A stretch of 64,000 nt of DNA from Nematostella vectensis (GCF_932526225.1 NC_064047.1:14763621-14827620), one strand, 5' to 3'; positions 36,555-47,730 are shown, numbered from the stretch's first letter. The notes: a model not told the origin generated them from the sequence alone. Numbers and translations are program-made.

Positions 36555-37020
36555 TAGCTCTATAGCTTAGTTAGGAAGGCTATATAGCCCAGCTCTATAG
36601 CCTCTGTAGCCTAGTTAGGAAGGCTATATAGCGTAGCCTTATGGCCTCTATAGCCTAGTTAGGAAGGCTATATAGCGTCGCCTTATGGCTTTATAGCCTA
36701 GTTAGGAAGGCTATATAGCCCAGCTCTATAGCCTAGTTATGAAAGCTATATAGCGTAGCCTTATGGCCTCTATAGCCTAGTTAGGAAGGATATATAGCGT
36801 AGCCTTATGGCTTTATAGCCTAGTTAGGAAGGCTATATAGCCCAGCTCTATAGCCTAGTTATGAAAGCTATATAGCGTAGCCTTATGGCCTCTATAGCCT
36901 AGTTATGAAAGCTATATAGCGTAGCCTTATGGCCTCTATAGCCTAGTTAGGAAGGCTATATAGCCTAGCTTTATTGCCTCGTTATAGCTAGTCTCGTTAG
37001 GCTCTATAGCCTCTTTAGCT
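36555..37020. repeat. Subterminal minisatellite, about 42-44 bp unit
   Basis: Units such as CTCTATAGCCTAGTTAGGAA, GGCTATATAGCGTAGCCTTA repeat about ten times with length and sequence variants. The words TATAGC and GCTATA make the unit itself partly palindromic. An inverted, more degenerate counterpart lies at 40550-40795. Confidence 0.9.
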
Positions 37021-37470
37021 AGGCTCTCTAGGCTCTACTCCCTCCTCATCCTTGGTAGTATAGTAGGGACCGAGTTAGCCGTTTTTTTTTTGCGCAGGAA
37101 TACTATTTTTTTGCGCAGGCATATGTTGTAGTTGAAAATAAATGTTAGTCCAAAATAAAAATGGACTAGTCCAAAATGAAATTGGACTAGTCTAAAATAA
37201 TATGGTTGAATATGTCAATGATTCTAAAAAGGATTTTCCCTTTTTGGGGTCTCTTTAAGAAAATGGGGCTAGGTATTTTTCGGGGGTCAAAAAGTCTTAT
37301 TTCATTATGTTTCTACTCGCTCCTTTCCACTATCTCTCGTCTCTTTCCTCCTTTCTCCCATTCCTTTCCTTTTCACTCTCATTCCTTTCCTGCTTTTTCC
37401 TTTTCCTCTATTCCTTACCTACCTGCCTGCCTACTGTTATAAATACTATCTTACCTTTTTTTCCAGTATG

Positions 37471-37545
37471 TGCCACCACTAGGATCGAACTTTCGATCTC
37501 TAGCTTGCCAGTCCGTTACCTTTACCACTCTGCCATCCAGACATT
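37471..37545 (-). tRNA. tRNA-like sequence (pseudo-tRNA or SINE head)
   Basis: The minus strand contains TGGCAGAGTGGTAAAGGTAA, a good match to the pol III A box, and AAGTTCGATCCTAG, a good match to the B box, at normal tRNA spacing, flanked by GCCACCACTAGGATCGAAC on the plus strand. The T-arm hairpin GATCGAAAGTTCGATC is clear. I cannot form a proper anticodon stem, and the acceptor pairing is weak, so a functional tRNA is unlikely. It lies inside the transposon about 110 bp before its integrase gene. Confidence 0.55.
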
Positions 37546-37658
37546 GCGATGGAAGACACGGTTTAGAAACTAATTTTATAACTGTGGCGCCTCTTGGGAA
37601 ATGAACAACAATACAAAACTCCACGCAAGCGCAGTCACCAAAGCGTGTTTGGTTAGCA

Positions 37659-39083
37659 ATGGCTGCTAGCGTCTGTTTCGATGCAGACGATTTCTACTCG
37701 AAATTAGAAGAATTAAAGGAAAAAAGTAAGTCTAGTAAAAGCAACACAACATTATACATCTGTGACGAATTTTACGAGAAGGCCAAGCAATGGCTGAAAT
37801 GTACGACGCCAGAAAAGAAGAAAGACATCGCACTGTCGGACAATGATAAGTTGAAAATCATTCGCAATAAGTGGAACGTTGACGAGGAAGGGTCATTGAT
37901 GCCAAGGGAAAGTACGTTGTACATAAATCGACCATCCACGATGTCCTCTCGCAAGCTCACAAAGCAATCTGTAACCTACCTAAAGAAATCATAGCATTAT
38001 TTACCTCCATATGCAAATTTCATCAAGAACAAGCCAGCCTCACCAACTATTGCAAGAAGCCGGTGACAAAACCTATTCAGGCAGATGGATTTTTGAGCCA
38101 CCTGGAAATGGATTTAATTGATTTTCGTAAGATACCCTGCAATTGTGGACGGAGGCATTTATGGGCTCTTCATGTTGAAGATCATTTTTCCAAGTACTCA
38201 TGGCTACTCCCACTGAAAAAGAAGGAAAGTCTTGAAGTCGCCCAAACCATCGAGCCCTTGTTTTGGCAGTTCGGGTTTCCATGCAAATTGCACACAGACA
38301 ATGGAGGAGAGTTTAAAGGGAGCGTTGATGACTTCTGCGCAAAGTTCAACATACCACAAGCCCGAGGCGCTCCAAGAAACCCTTCTGCTCAGGGACATGT
38401 CGAGAGGGCAAACCGACTAGTAAAGGAGAATTTGTTGAGCCTCATTAAAGAGAAGGGATTAGCATCAAATGATTATTGCAAAATTCTGAATGAGGCGGCC
38501 TACAAAAAAAATATCACTCTTAATCGAGCAATTGGCAAATCGCCCTACGAAGTTGTTTTTGGCATCTTCCCCCATAAAGAGAAGGCATTGACCCCAACGA
38601 GGGAAATAACCGGTATCCTAAGCACCGTTCAAGAAGAAGGAAACAACGATGATAAAGTCGAATCCGTGAGTAATACAGAAGAAGAAGAGCTGGCCACCGT
38701 TGAGACAAGCCCAAAAACGAAAAAGAAAGAGCGAGACAGTCCCTGAAAGGGCAGCGACATCAAAAACAGCTACCATGACAGTCAGCACCATAGAAAGCCA
38801 TGATCAAAATGTGGAAGAAGATGAAAGTGGAATCATCATTGAGACAAGAGCACAAAAGCGAAAACGTGAAAATGACCAAGTGTTTGAAAACCAGGCAGGT
38901 TATAATCGGAAAATGAAAGAAACACGACCAAGAAAGCTAAACTTTCAAGAAAATGATTATGTTTCTGTAAAGACAAATGTAGTCGATAAAGGTCCGCTAC
39001 ATCAAAACTCCCTTCTTGCTAAGATAATAGAGAAAGCAAATGACAATGCAAGAATTGTCACTAAATTTTGTGTGATTGATTAA
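37659..39083 (+). pseudogene. Ginger2/KRBA2-like DDE integrase (transposase), frameshifted
   Basis: The product would cut and join the transposon ends using a retroviral-integrase-like DDE core. The ATG at 37659 opens a frame with FYEKAKQWLKC and IIRNKWNVDEEG, the KRBA2-like N-terminus. Near 37905 the frame changes (PRES versus KGKYVVHKSTIHDVLSQAH), and the second frame runs to 38746. It includes a reduced zinc-binding-like region (H..H, CKFH), KPIQADGFLSHLEMDLIDF with the first aspartate, LHTDNGGEF with the second, and GHVERANR with the glutamate, 34 residues after the second aspartate. A second frame change near 38700-38746 leads into a K/R-rich linker and ENDYVSVKTNVVDKGPLHQN, like the C-terminal GPY/F-type domain. 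All three catalytic acids are present, but two frame breaks and a likely deletion in the zinc region make it inactive as it stands. Introns cannot be excluded. Confidence 0.78.
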
Positions 39084-39341
39084 TTAATTTCCCTGAATAG
39101 ATTGAACAAAATTGCCAAGCCCAACATAGTCTTTGACTATTCCACAGAGGTCTCCCTTACGAGAGCGTCAAAGATGGCGCACCTTCAATGACCCACATGA
39201 CTGTAATGGCTGTATGAATGAGTAGAACGTCAGTACCACTTATTATTAGATTCCTGTATTCACAACGATTGAAGCTGCTGTCATCAAATTGTGTTTGTTT
39301 TCGTCGCCTTTGTTAGTCGCTAGTTCTATTTTTTTACTTAA

Positions 39342-39785
39342 AATAACCCTAACCCTACTAATTAAACTAACCCTAATCCTAGTATTTAAACTAACATTAA
39401 CCCCACTACTTAAACTAACCCTAACCCTACTACTTAAACTAACCCTAGCCCCACTACTTTTAAGTAGTTAGTAGTTAGTTAGTTTAAAAACTAACCCTAA
39501 CCCTACTACTTGAACTAACCCTAACCCCACTACTTAAACTAACCCTAACCCCACTACTTAAACTAACCCTAACCCTACTACTTAAACTAACCCTAACCCC
39601 ACTTCTTAAACTAACCCTAACCCTACTACTTAAACTAACCCTAGCCCCACTACTTCAACTAACCCTAACCCCACTACTTAAACTAACCCTAACCCCACTA
39701 CTTAAACTAACCCTAGCCCCACTACTTAAAGTAACCCTAAACCCACTACTTAAACTGACCCTAACCCCACTACTTAAACTAGTTT
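39342..39785. repeat. Telomere-like 24-bp minisatellite
   Basis: Units of ACTACTTAAACTAACCCTAA plus CCCC or CCCT repeat about 18 times. Each contains CTAACCCTAACCC, two copies of the TTAGGG-type telomere repeat used by cnidarians and vertebrates. An inverted stretch AGTAGTTAGTAGTTAGTTAG interrupts at about 39465-39484. It lies within the Ginger2-like element, downstream of the integrase, so it is an interstitial composite repeat and not a telomere. Confidence 0.9.
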
Positions 39786-39869
39786 AAAAAAACGAATATG
39801 GACTGGTTTGGTTTCATTTTTGAATAGTCCATTTTCATTTTGGACTGACATTCATTATTGACTGCAACA

Positions 39870-40225
39870 CATACGTTATGAGCCTTTGTTGACAAATGCT
39901 GTCCTTTGTTCTGAATAAAAAGTGCACGCTAAACAATGGTGCGTTATTTTTTAGTCGACCTCGTATAATTTTCATACAATACCCTTCAAGGATGAACAAG
40001 ACAACCCAGAGTTGATTTGTACACAAATTTTATTAACACCAAGGAAAGCTTTGAGCTAGAACAAAATACAAAAATACAAGCACATGGTGGAGAACAAAGG
40101 AACATCTGTGTCAACAAAAGATTAAAAGCATATGGTCGAGAACAAAAAAAACCCTAACAAAAGACTAAAAGCACATGGTCGGGAACAAAGGACCACCTGC
40201 GCCAATAAAGGCTAATAACGTATGC
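39870..40225. other. Insert in the right arm of the Ginger2-like element with short repeats
   Basis: This segment has no counterpart in the left arm. It contains three diverged copies of AAAGCACATGGTCGGGAACA-type sequence (near 40075, 40130 and 40165). On the minus strand there is an AATAAA followed by TTTGTGTACAAATC near 40020-40035, a possible polyadenylation signal. I recognise no protein. Confidence 0.45.
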
Positions 40226-40319
40226 CTGCGCGAAAAATAGTATTCCTGCGGCAAAAAAACGGCTAATTCGGTCCCTATACTATTCTCCTCCCTCCTCTTT
40301 ACTCCTCTCCTCTTCGTCG

Positions 40320-40378
40320 CTCCTCCGGCGGTGGGCGTTCCCTTTTGTATAACAAGGGAGCGCCCACCGCCGGAGGAG
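40320..40378. repeat. Near-perfect 25-bp GC-rich hairpin
   Basis: CTCCTCCGGCGGTGGGCGTT and CCCTT (40320-40344) pair with AAGGGAGCGCCCACCGCCGG and AGGAG (40354-40378) with one mismatch and a 9-nt loop. It lies at the boundary between the terminal inverted sequence and the GGA-rich tract of the Ginger2-like right arm. It could be a cruciform or a terminator-like structure; no function is shown. Confidence 0.9.
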
Positions 40379-40550
40379 GAGTGAGAAGGAGTGAGGAGGA
40401 GGGGGAGTGAGGGGTGAGGATAAGGCGGAGTGAGGGGTGAGGAGGAGGGGGAGGGGGGAGGAGGAGTGAGGAGGAGGAGGAGGAGGGGGGTTGAGTGATG
40501 AAGAGGGGGGAGGGGGAGGAGGGAGGAGGAGGAGTGAATGAGGAAGGAAT
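40370..40550. repeat. Purine-rich GGA/GTGAGGA tract
   Basis: About 180 bases consist almost only of G and A with scattered T (GAGGAGGAG, GGAGTGAGG). It has no coding content and could adopt triplex or G-quadruplex structures. The left arm has only a short counterpart (ACTCCCTCCTCATCC near 37035). Confidence 0.9.
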
Positions 40551-40795
40551 ATAGCCTAGAGGGCCTAGCTAAAGAGGCTTTAGAGCCTATCGAGATTCGT
40601 TAAAGAGGCTTTAGAGGCTATAGAGCTAGGCTATATAGCTTTCCTAACTAGGCTATAGAGGTTATAGAGGTAGGCTATATTGCTTTCCTATATAGGCTAT
40701 AGAGGTTATAGAGGTAGGCTATATTGCTTTCCTATATAGGCTATAGAGGTTATAGAGGTAGGCTAAAGGAGGCTATATAGCCTAGATAATGTTTG
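40550..40795. repeat. Subterminal minisatellite of the right arm, inverted relative to 36.6 kb
   Basis: GGCTATAGAGGTTATAGAGG, TAGGCTATATTGCTTTCCTA-type units repeat about four times and match the reverse complement of the left array. Units here are more uniform in the GGTTATAGAGGTAGG part, so the two ends have evolved separately. Confidence 0.85.
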
Positions 40796-40799
40796 GAAT

Positions 40800-41560
40800 T
40801 ATACATGTTAATGCGAAATAGAACAAAAGAAAAAGAACCGACATGTGTCTTTATTGTTAAAGCTATTAAGGAACAAAAGAGCGAGAATTTTTTTTATAAA
40901 AAAACCTTTGCATCTCTATCTATAACGCTACATTTTGCTCTACAACAAATTAGTTGATAGTAAACAAGATTGGATTTTCTGCTTAGTAAGTAGATTTTCC
41001 GCCTCGATGAACACTGCCTCGTTTTCATGATTTGCCCAAAAATGTAGACATTTGTGTACTCGTGTAACCCCTTTTTCCTACTTTTGAGTGAACTTTCACA
41101 CCTTAGGTAGTGTTGTCCCACTTAAACCTCGATCAACTGATTTGCCTTCTCTTTTTTTCTTCAATTTTATCAGTAAATGTTCTTGACACTTGAGTTAGGA
41201 ATAGCCCAGCGATCAACCGCGGGAACCTATATATCTAAGCACACACAATAAACTATTGCTCCCCCTCCTCCGAGTTTTCAATTGTAATCCCGGTTCCTCC
41301 ATACACCTCCTAGTCTATGGTTCTTACTCCTCCGTGTCTTTTGTTTCTACTCCTCTGGATCTATTGTTCCTCCAAGTCTATTGTTTTACTCCTCCTTACA
41401 CCTCCTAGACTATTGTTCTTTCTCCTCCGAGTATTTTGTTCTTACTCCTCCAAGTCTATTGGTCGTAATACTCCCATTCCTTCGTGTTCCCGGGGTTACC
41501 ATGGCGACTGTTTTGGGAAGAGTCCCTCCCAAAAAAGTGCTCTTTCTTCTTTTACTATAC
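40800..41560. other. No gene; degenerate TACTCCTCC repeats at 41280-41480
   Basis: The first half is AT-rich without recognisable features. From about 41280 the words TACTCCTCC and AGTCTATTGTT recur irregularly every 25-40 bp. They make several short overlapping open frames that I do not consider genes. Confidence 0.5.
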
Positions 41561-41564
41561 CACT

Positions 41565-43730
41565 CACGTAAAACCCCGTCAAACCCCCTTTAAACCCTGT
41601 TAGACCACGTTAAGCCCCGTTAGACTACGTTAAACCCCGTTAAGCCACGTTAGACCCCGGTAAACGACGTTAGGCCACGTTAAACCTCGTTAGGCCACGT
41701 TCAACCCCGGTAAACGACGTGGAACCCCGTTAGACTCGGTTAACCCACGTTAGACAACGTTAAACCCCGTTAGACACCGTTAACCCACGCTTAACCCCGT
41801 TAGACCCCGTTAAGCACGTTTGACAACGTTAGACAACGTTAAGCCTCTTTAGACAACGTTAAACCCCGTTAGGGCAAGTTAAACCCCTTTATACCCTGTT
41901 AAACCCCGTTAGACAACGTTAGCCCCCGTTAAGCCATGTTAAGCCCCGTTAGACTACGTTAAACCCCGTTAAGCCACGTTAGACCCCGGTAAACGACGTT
42001 AGGCCACGTTAAACCCCGTTAGGCCACGTTCAACCCCGGTAAACGACGTGGAACCCCGTTAGACAACGTTAAACCCCGTTAGACCCCGTTAAGCCACGTT
42101 TGACAACGTTAGACCACGTTAGACAACGTTAAGCCTCGTTAGACAACGTTAAACCCCGTTAGGGCAAGTTAAACCCCGTTAGACCACTAAAACCCCGTTA
42201 AACTCCGCTTACCCACGTTAAGCCATGTTAGACACCGTTAAACCCCGTTAAGCCCACGTTAAGTCACGTTAGACAACGTTAATCCCCGTTAGGCCACGTT
42301 AAACCCCGTTATGCCACGTAAAGCATCGTTAGACAACGTTAAACCCCGTTAGGTCACATTAAACCCTGTCAGACCACGTTAAGCCACGTTAGACACTGTT
42401 AAGCCCCGTTAGACCACGTTAAACCCTGTTAAACGACGTTGAACTCCGTTAACCCACGTTAAGTTTAACGTGGTCTAACGTGGCTTAACGTAGTCTAACG
42501 GAGTTAAACGTGGTCTAACGGGGTTTAACGTGTTATAACAGAGACTAACTTGGTCTAACGGCGTTTAACGTGGTCTAACGGGGTTTGTCGTGGCCTAACG
42601 GGGTTTGTCGTGGCCTAACGGGGTTTGACGTTGTCTAACATGGCTTAACGTGAGTTAACGTTGTTAACGGGGGTTCAACGTGGTTTAACGGGGCCTAACG
42701 GGGTTTAACGGTGTCCAACGTGGCTTAACGTGGGTCAACGGAGTCTAACGGTGTTTAACGTGTTCTAACGGGGTTTAACGTTGTCTAACGATGCTTAAAG
42801 TAGTCTAACGGGGTTTTACGTGGCCTAACGTTGTCTAACGTGACCAACGTGGTTTAACGCTGTCTAAGGTGGCTCTTAACTTGGATGTAACGGGGCTTAT
42901 TATCATGGGTGAACGGGGTTTAACGTTGTCTAACGTGATTTGACGAAGTTTAACATGGTCTAACGGGGTCTAACGGGATTCAACGTTTTTTAACGTAGTC
43001 TAACGGGGTTTAACGTTGTCTAACGTGGCTTAACGTGGGTTAACCGAGCCTAAGGGGGTTAAACGTCGTTTAACGTGGTCTAACGGGGTTTAACAGTGTC
43101 TAACGTGGCTTAACGTGGCCTAACGGTGATTAACGTTGTCTAAGGAGGCTTAACGTGGCCTAACGAGGTCAAACGTTGTCTAACGGGGTTTAACGTGGGT
43201 TTAACGTGGTCTAACGGGGTTTAACGTTGTATAACAAAGTCAAACGGGCTTTAACGTGGTCTAACGGGGTTTAACGCGGTATAACGTGGCACGTTAAACC
43301 CACGTTATGCCTCGTAAAACCACGTTAAACCCCGTTAGACCATGTTAAACCCAGTTAGACCACGTTAGACCACGTTAACCCCCGTTAAACAACGTTAACC
43401 CACGTCAAGCCAGGTTAGACAACGTAAAACCCCATAAGGTCAAGTCAAACCCCGTTAGACCACGTTAAACCCCGTTTGACCACGTTTAAACCCGTTAGAC
43501 AACGTTAAACCACGCTAGGAAATGTTAGACAACGTTAAACCCTCGTTAGGCCACGTTAAACCCCCTATAGACCACGTTAACCCCACGCTAAGTCACGTTA
43601 GACAACGTTTAACCCCGTTAGGCAACGTAAAACCCCGTTAGACTACGTTAAGCCCCGTTAGACCATGTTAAACCCCGTTGGACAAAGTTAGCCCCCGTTA
43701 GACAACGTTAACCCACGTTAGACAACGTTG
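41565..43730. repeat. Degenerate decamer array that reverses orientation twice
   Basis: The array alternates decamers such as ACGTTAAACC and CCGTTAGACC. From 41565 to about 42462 it is in one orientation, from about 42463 to 43290 it is the reverse complement (TTTAACGTGGTCTAACGGGG), and from 43291 to 43730 the first orientation returns. Both switch points are small palindromes: CACGTTAAGTTTAACGTG near 42462 and AACGTGGCACGTT near 43290. Copies are much more diverged than in the 35-, 38- and 39-bp arrays, so this is an old or error-prone array. Confidence 0.9.
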
Positions 43731-46555
43731 CACTGTTAGTTTCAGAGAGTAGTTTTAACTCCAAAAGGGGAGTAAAAAACCGAGGTACAAAATGACTCCC
43801 TTTTTGGAGTAATTTTTTACTCCCTTTTTTCTACTCTCTCAAGGGAGTAGATTTTACCCCTGTAGGGGAGTAACTAAAGGGAGTGATTTACTAGGTTGCT
43901 CGCTATTACTCCATTAAAGGAGTACAATTTACCCTCAAAATGGAGTAATTTTTTACTCCCTTTTTTCTACTCTTTCAAGGGAGTAGATTTTACCCCTGTA
44001 GGGGAGTAACTAAAGGGAGTGATTTACTAGGTTGCTTGCTATTACTCCATTAAAGGAGTACAATTTACCCTCAAAATGGAGTTATTTTTTACTCCTTTTT
44101 TTCCTACTCTCTCAGGGGAGTAGATTTTACCCACTTTAGGGGGTAGCTAAGTGGAGTAATTTACTAGGTTGCTTGTAGTTACTCCATTAAAAGAGTACAA
44201 TTCACCCTCAAAATGGGAGTCAATTTTTACTCCCTATTTTGTTATTTCCCCCTACTAATTGGGTAACTAAAGGGATGATTTCAACCCCCTCCCCCCTGTT
44301 TTTACAAAATGGCCGTTTAAACTCCACCTACTTCAGGGGTTAATACTGGAGAAAGTAGAGTAATTTAGAAACACCAAGGAAAAGACGTTATTATGAATTT
44401 GACAAATCATTTAATTAAACAATTCAGTTTAAAAAATAACAAAAATATAAGTTGAAAAAATGTTTGAAAAATAATAGTCATTTGACATAAGGTATCCTGG
44501 ACAAAATTACTAACAAGTGTCCCAACATAACAAAGCTGAAACAAACATAACACAATATTATTTTTCTATAACAACTTTAACAGCTTTTTAACATTACCCT
44601 TTTTGGCGTCATTACGGTTTTCCAAAAGAATTGCCTCCTCCTCCATCTTTGTATATTCAGATAAGAAGCTAGAAGCCTAATGCCTCTATATGCACCATTT
44701 AAATTTGAACCTGGTAGGCTAGCTTGAAAAGATAACTAGGTTCTTCATATGCAGGGTTTACTGTGATCAGAGTATACGGACAAAAACCAACTACACTAAC
44801 ATTAGATATTCAAAATAAATATCTGGACAAATTTTAGGTGCAAGACTGATTACTAGGTTTTTACTGAGCTAAGTTATTCAATTTTGTGCTTCAAGTAACA
44901 GTTTATAAAGCATAGGCGCTTTAGATGTAAGTACAGTGATTAGTGAATAACTTAAGTTTACAAAGTTTTTATTCGTTTCTTGCGATTTACGCATTGATAC
45001 ATTCCTTATACCTCAAACTTCTTTCTTTTCTGGCTTTCAACTCGAGCACATTTTACTATCTCTATCATAATGTCCTGCAAGGATAATAAGAGAAACACAT
45101 AAGAAGGTAGTATTGCTTTGGAAGATAACAAAGAATCACAAAACATATCAGTCTAGTTCGAGAAATCCGCTCACGAACGATGATTTGATGCTGAAGTTGG
45201 TCGCAAAAATCACATTTAGTATTGAACCTATCACATTATAAAGCCCATTACACACTAACCTTTAACTTCAATCCATGTTCTGCCATCAAATCCTCAAAAA
45301 AGGTGGATTACGCGTAGAAAAGACGGGAATAAACGGCTATCTGTTTGGAGGTTATGATAATGGCTTCCGTTCGACCGTTATGATTTTGCGCCTTGGGCCC
45401 AAGCCCCTCTCGGTCACTAAAGCGAGGGACGCCCGGTACATTTTGGTTTTACGAGCCCTGGTGAGCCGTCTTCTATCTGCAAAGCGGGACTTCTTTTTTT
45501 TATAATCTCAAGTAGCATTTCTATTAGAAACAATATATATGATTTTATAATGTTCAAATCGGATCTAAGAATTTTATACAATTATCACCCTACCTATCTT
45601 TCTTTTAAATGCAGTACTAATTATTCTGAGCGAATTTTGAAAGTACACCACATAAAACTTATGTTCGAGTCCAAGCCTGTCTTTGATTACATTTCTTATT
45701 GTTGTAGTATAGCTGACAATATATGCAAGTATGGTGAGGCCTGTTCTTGTATTGAAAATGTTCTTTTAGGATTTCCTAAGAGTTCCTAAATTGTAGAACT
45801 TCAAATCTTCTTCCTAAGATTTTCTTATCCAAATTATTTCCATTTTCTGGTCTACTGCTTATACTAGGAAATCCTAGGAATTTGTAGGAAGTTTAATCAT
45901 ATTTTGTTGTTTTGATCGAACTTAGGAAATCTTAGGAAACTCCTAGGCACAGGGTAGAGTTTTTTGTCTCAATACCAATAGATACGATAAATTATTATTT
46001 TTATCTTTTGTCTTATATAATAAAGACTATCGTTTTCCTTCTTAAATTCAGCTAATTCAGAGTAAAAAAACAACTCCCTTTATTTTATATATTTGGAGTG
46101 GTTTGTTACTGCTCTAAAAAGATACAGCTGGAGTAAAAACTACTCTTTCAACACGAGATGGCTGGAGTAGTTTTTACTCTTCAAAACCTACCCCCTAAAA
46201 AGGTGTACTTTTTTACTCCATTTCTTGACCATCTGGAGTAAAAATAACTCTTTTCACTTCAGATAGTTGGAGTAGTTTTCACTCTGCTAAAATTACTCCC
46301 AGAAAAGAGTACTTTTTACTCCATTATTTGACCAACAAGAGTGAAAATTACTCTTTTTTTTAATAAACATTCGATACTAATTCTCAGCAGAGTAAAACTT
46401 ACTCCGTTAAGGGAGTAAACAAAAAAATTACTCCTCAGTGGAGTAGTTTTTACTCCAATAAAGGAGTTCAAATTACTCCTTTAAAAGTACTTCACCGCAA
46501 AGAGTAGTTTTTACTCTCCGAGTGGAGTAAAAATAACTCCCTGAAACTAACAGTG
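43731..46555. mobile_element. CACTG-ended non-autonomous DNA transposon, 2825 bp
   Basis: The left end CACTGTTAGTTTCAGAGAGT and the right end, reverse complemented, CACTGTTAGTTTCAGGGAGT form terminal inverted repeats of 32 bp with 4 mismatches. The outer 600 bp on the left and 500 bp on the right consist of GGAGTAAAAATTACTCC-like words, including three copies of a unit of about 136 bp (GGTTGCTCGC at 43894, then near 44030 and 44167). The centre (44350-46040) is AT-rich and encodes no transposase. CACTR termini are typical of the CACTA/Mirage/Chapaev group, so I suggest that group. No target-site duplication is evident. It interrupts the decamer array, which resumes at 46556. Confidence 0.85.
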
Positions 46556-47140
46556 TAAACCCACGTTAAGCTACGCTATACCACGTTTAACCCCGTTAGA
46601 CCATGTTAAACCCCGTTAGACAACGTTTGCCCCCGTTAGACTCCGTTTACCCACGTTAAGCCACGTTAGACAACGTTAAACCCCGTTAGACCACGTTAAG
46701 CCTCGTCAGACAACATTAAACCCAGTTAGGCCAAGTTAAACCCCTTTATACCCTGTTAAACCCCGTTAGACAACGTTAGCCCCCGTTAAGCCATGTTAAG
46801 CCACGTTAACAACGTTAAACCCCGTTAGACCACGTTGAACCCCGTACGTTAAGCCACGTTAGACAACGTTATACCCAGTTAGGCCAAGTTAAACTCCTTT
46901 AGACCACGTTTAACCCCGTTAGACCACGGTAAGCCTCGTTAGACAAAGTTACACCCCATTAGCACACGTTTAACCCGCGTCACGTTAGACAACGTTAAAC
47001 ACCCCGTTAGACTACGTTAAATCCCGTTAGACCATGTTAAACCTCGTTAGACAACGCTCAACCCCGTTAGACCTCGTTAATCCACGCTAGACTCCGCTAC
47101 CCGAGTTAAACCCCGTTAGACCACGTTAAACCCCGTTAGA
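46556..47140. repeat. Decamer array, continuation beyond the CACTG element
   Basis: The ACGTTAAACC / CCGTTAGACC array resumes in the same orientation as the block that ends at 43730. This shows that the 2825-bp element was inserted into a pre-existing array. Confidence 0.92.
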
Positions 47141-47730
47141 ACACTCCAACAAGTTGTGAACAGTTCTACAAACTTCATAATTCTCATTTTTTTTATTTAT
47201 AAAAATGGGATACCAAAAAGCGCCAGAAAAGAGGTAAAGAAATGAACCTCACCAGAGCACCGCATGTAACCATTTTCAGCTTCAAATGGAACTAGAACCC
47301 TATGCTTTTCTCAATTTGCTTAAAGTCAGTTTTAAAAAATCGGCCTCAATAGGCTCGGCGGCATTTTTTGAAAGTCTTTAAATTAAAGGTAATATATAGA
47401 TTTAGGTACTGCCTAAAAGCGGAGCCTGCGTGGATGCACTTTTTTTTAGCAATACTTGTATCAAATTTAAGGATATAGGGGATGCAAACTAGCTTTGGAG
47501 TAGTTTTATTTTATATCCATTTCCAAGTAAATCCTGGTGTCTTGGGTACATTACTAATTTCTGCCATGACCCCCACCCCCTGGGGTTTGACTCTCCAAAA
47601 ATGTAGATGGGGTGTAGATAATCATCTTTTAGGGTATACACTTCACCCAACTACTATCCCTCAGGGGGTGTTTAATGGCTATTCTGATACTGCTATCCTT
47701 TAGGGGTATCAAATTAATGAATTTTTGTAT
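47141..47730. other. No gene; element end at about 47394-47430
   Basis: TAATATATAGATTTAGGTAC then TGCCTAAAAGCGGAGCC at about 47391-47427 matches the end family seen at 53.0, 58.3 and 62.2 kb and, inverted, at 27.0 kb. I see no matching right end close by, so it may be a solo or truncated element. Confidence 0.6.

Larger units (their letters stand above)
36550..40800 (+). mobile_element. Ginger2/KRBA2-like DNA transposon with long inverted ends
   Basis: The ends mirror each other. On the left (36550-37200), in order, are a GCTATAGCCTAGTTAGGAAG minisatellite, GGGACCGAGTTAGCCG, GCGCAGGAATACTATTTTT, GCGCAGGCATATGTT and AATGTTAGTCCAAAAT. On the right (39790-40800), reading the reverse complement, are the same minisatellite, GGGACCGAATTAGCCG, GCAGGAATACTATTTTTCGC, GCAGGCATACGTT and AATGTCAGTCCAAAAT. 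The right arm carries an extra insert of about 340 bp (39880-40220). Between the arms are a tRNA-like segment, the integrase gene and a telomere-like array. The exact ends and the target-site duplication are not resolved. Confidence 0.7.

Noticed and set aside
37471-37545. Functional tRNA gene
   Set aside because: A and B boxes are good, but no acceptable anticodon stem can be formed.
38073-38714. Minus-strand frames opposite the integrase
   Set aside because: Shadows of the plus-strand integrase, which carries all the recognisable motifs.
39342-39785. True telomere
   Set aside because: The telomere-type hexamers are interrupted by ACTACTTAAA spacers and sit inside a transposon with sequence on both sides.
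45275-45789. Genes inside the CACTG element
   Set aside because: Short frames without domains; nothing like a CACTA-group transposase.
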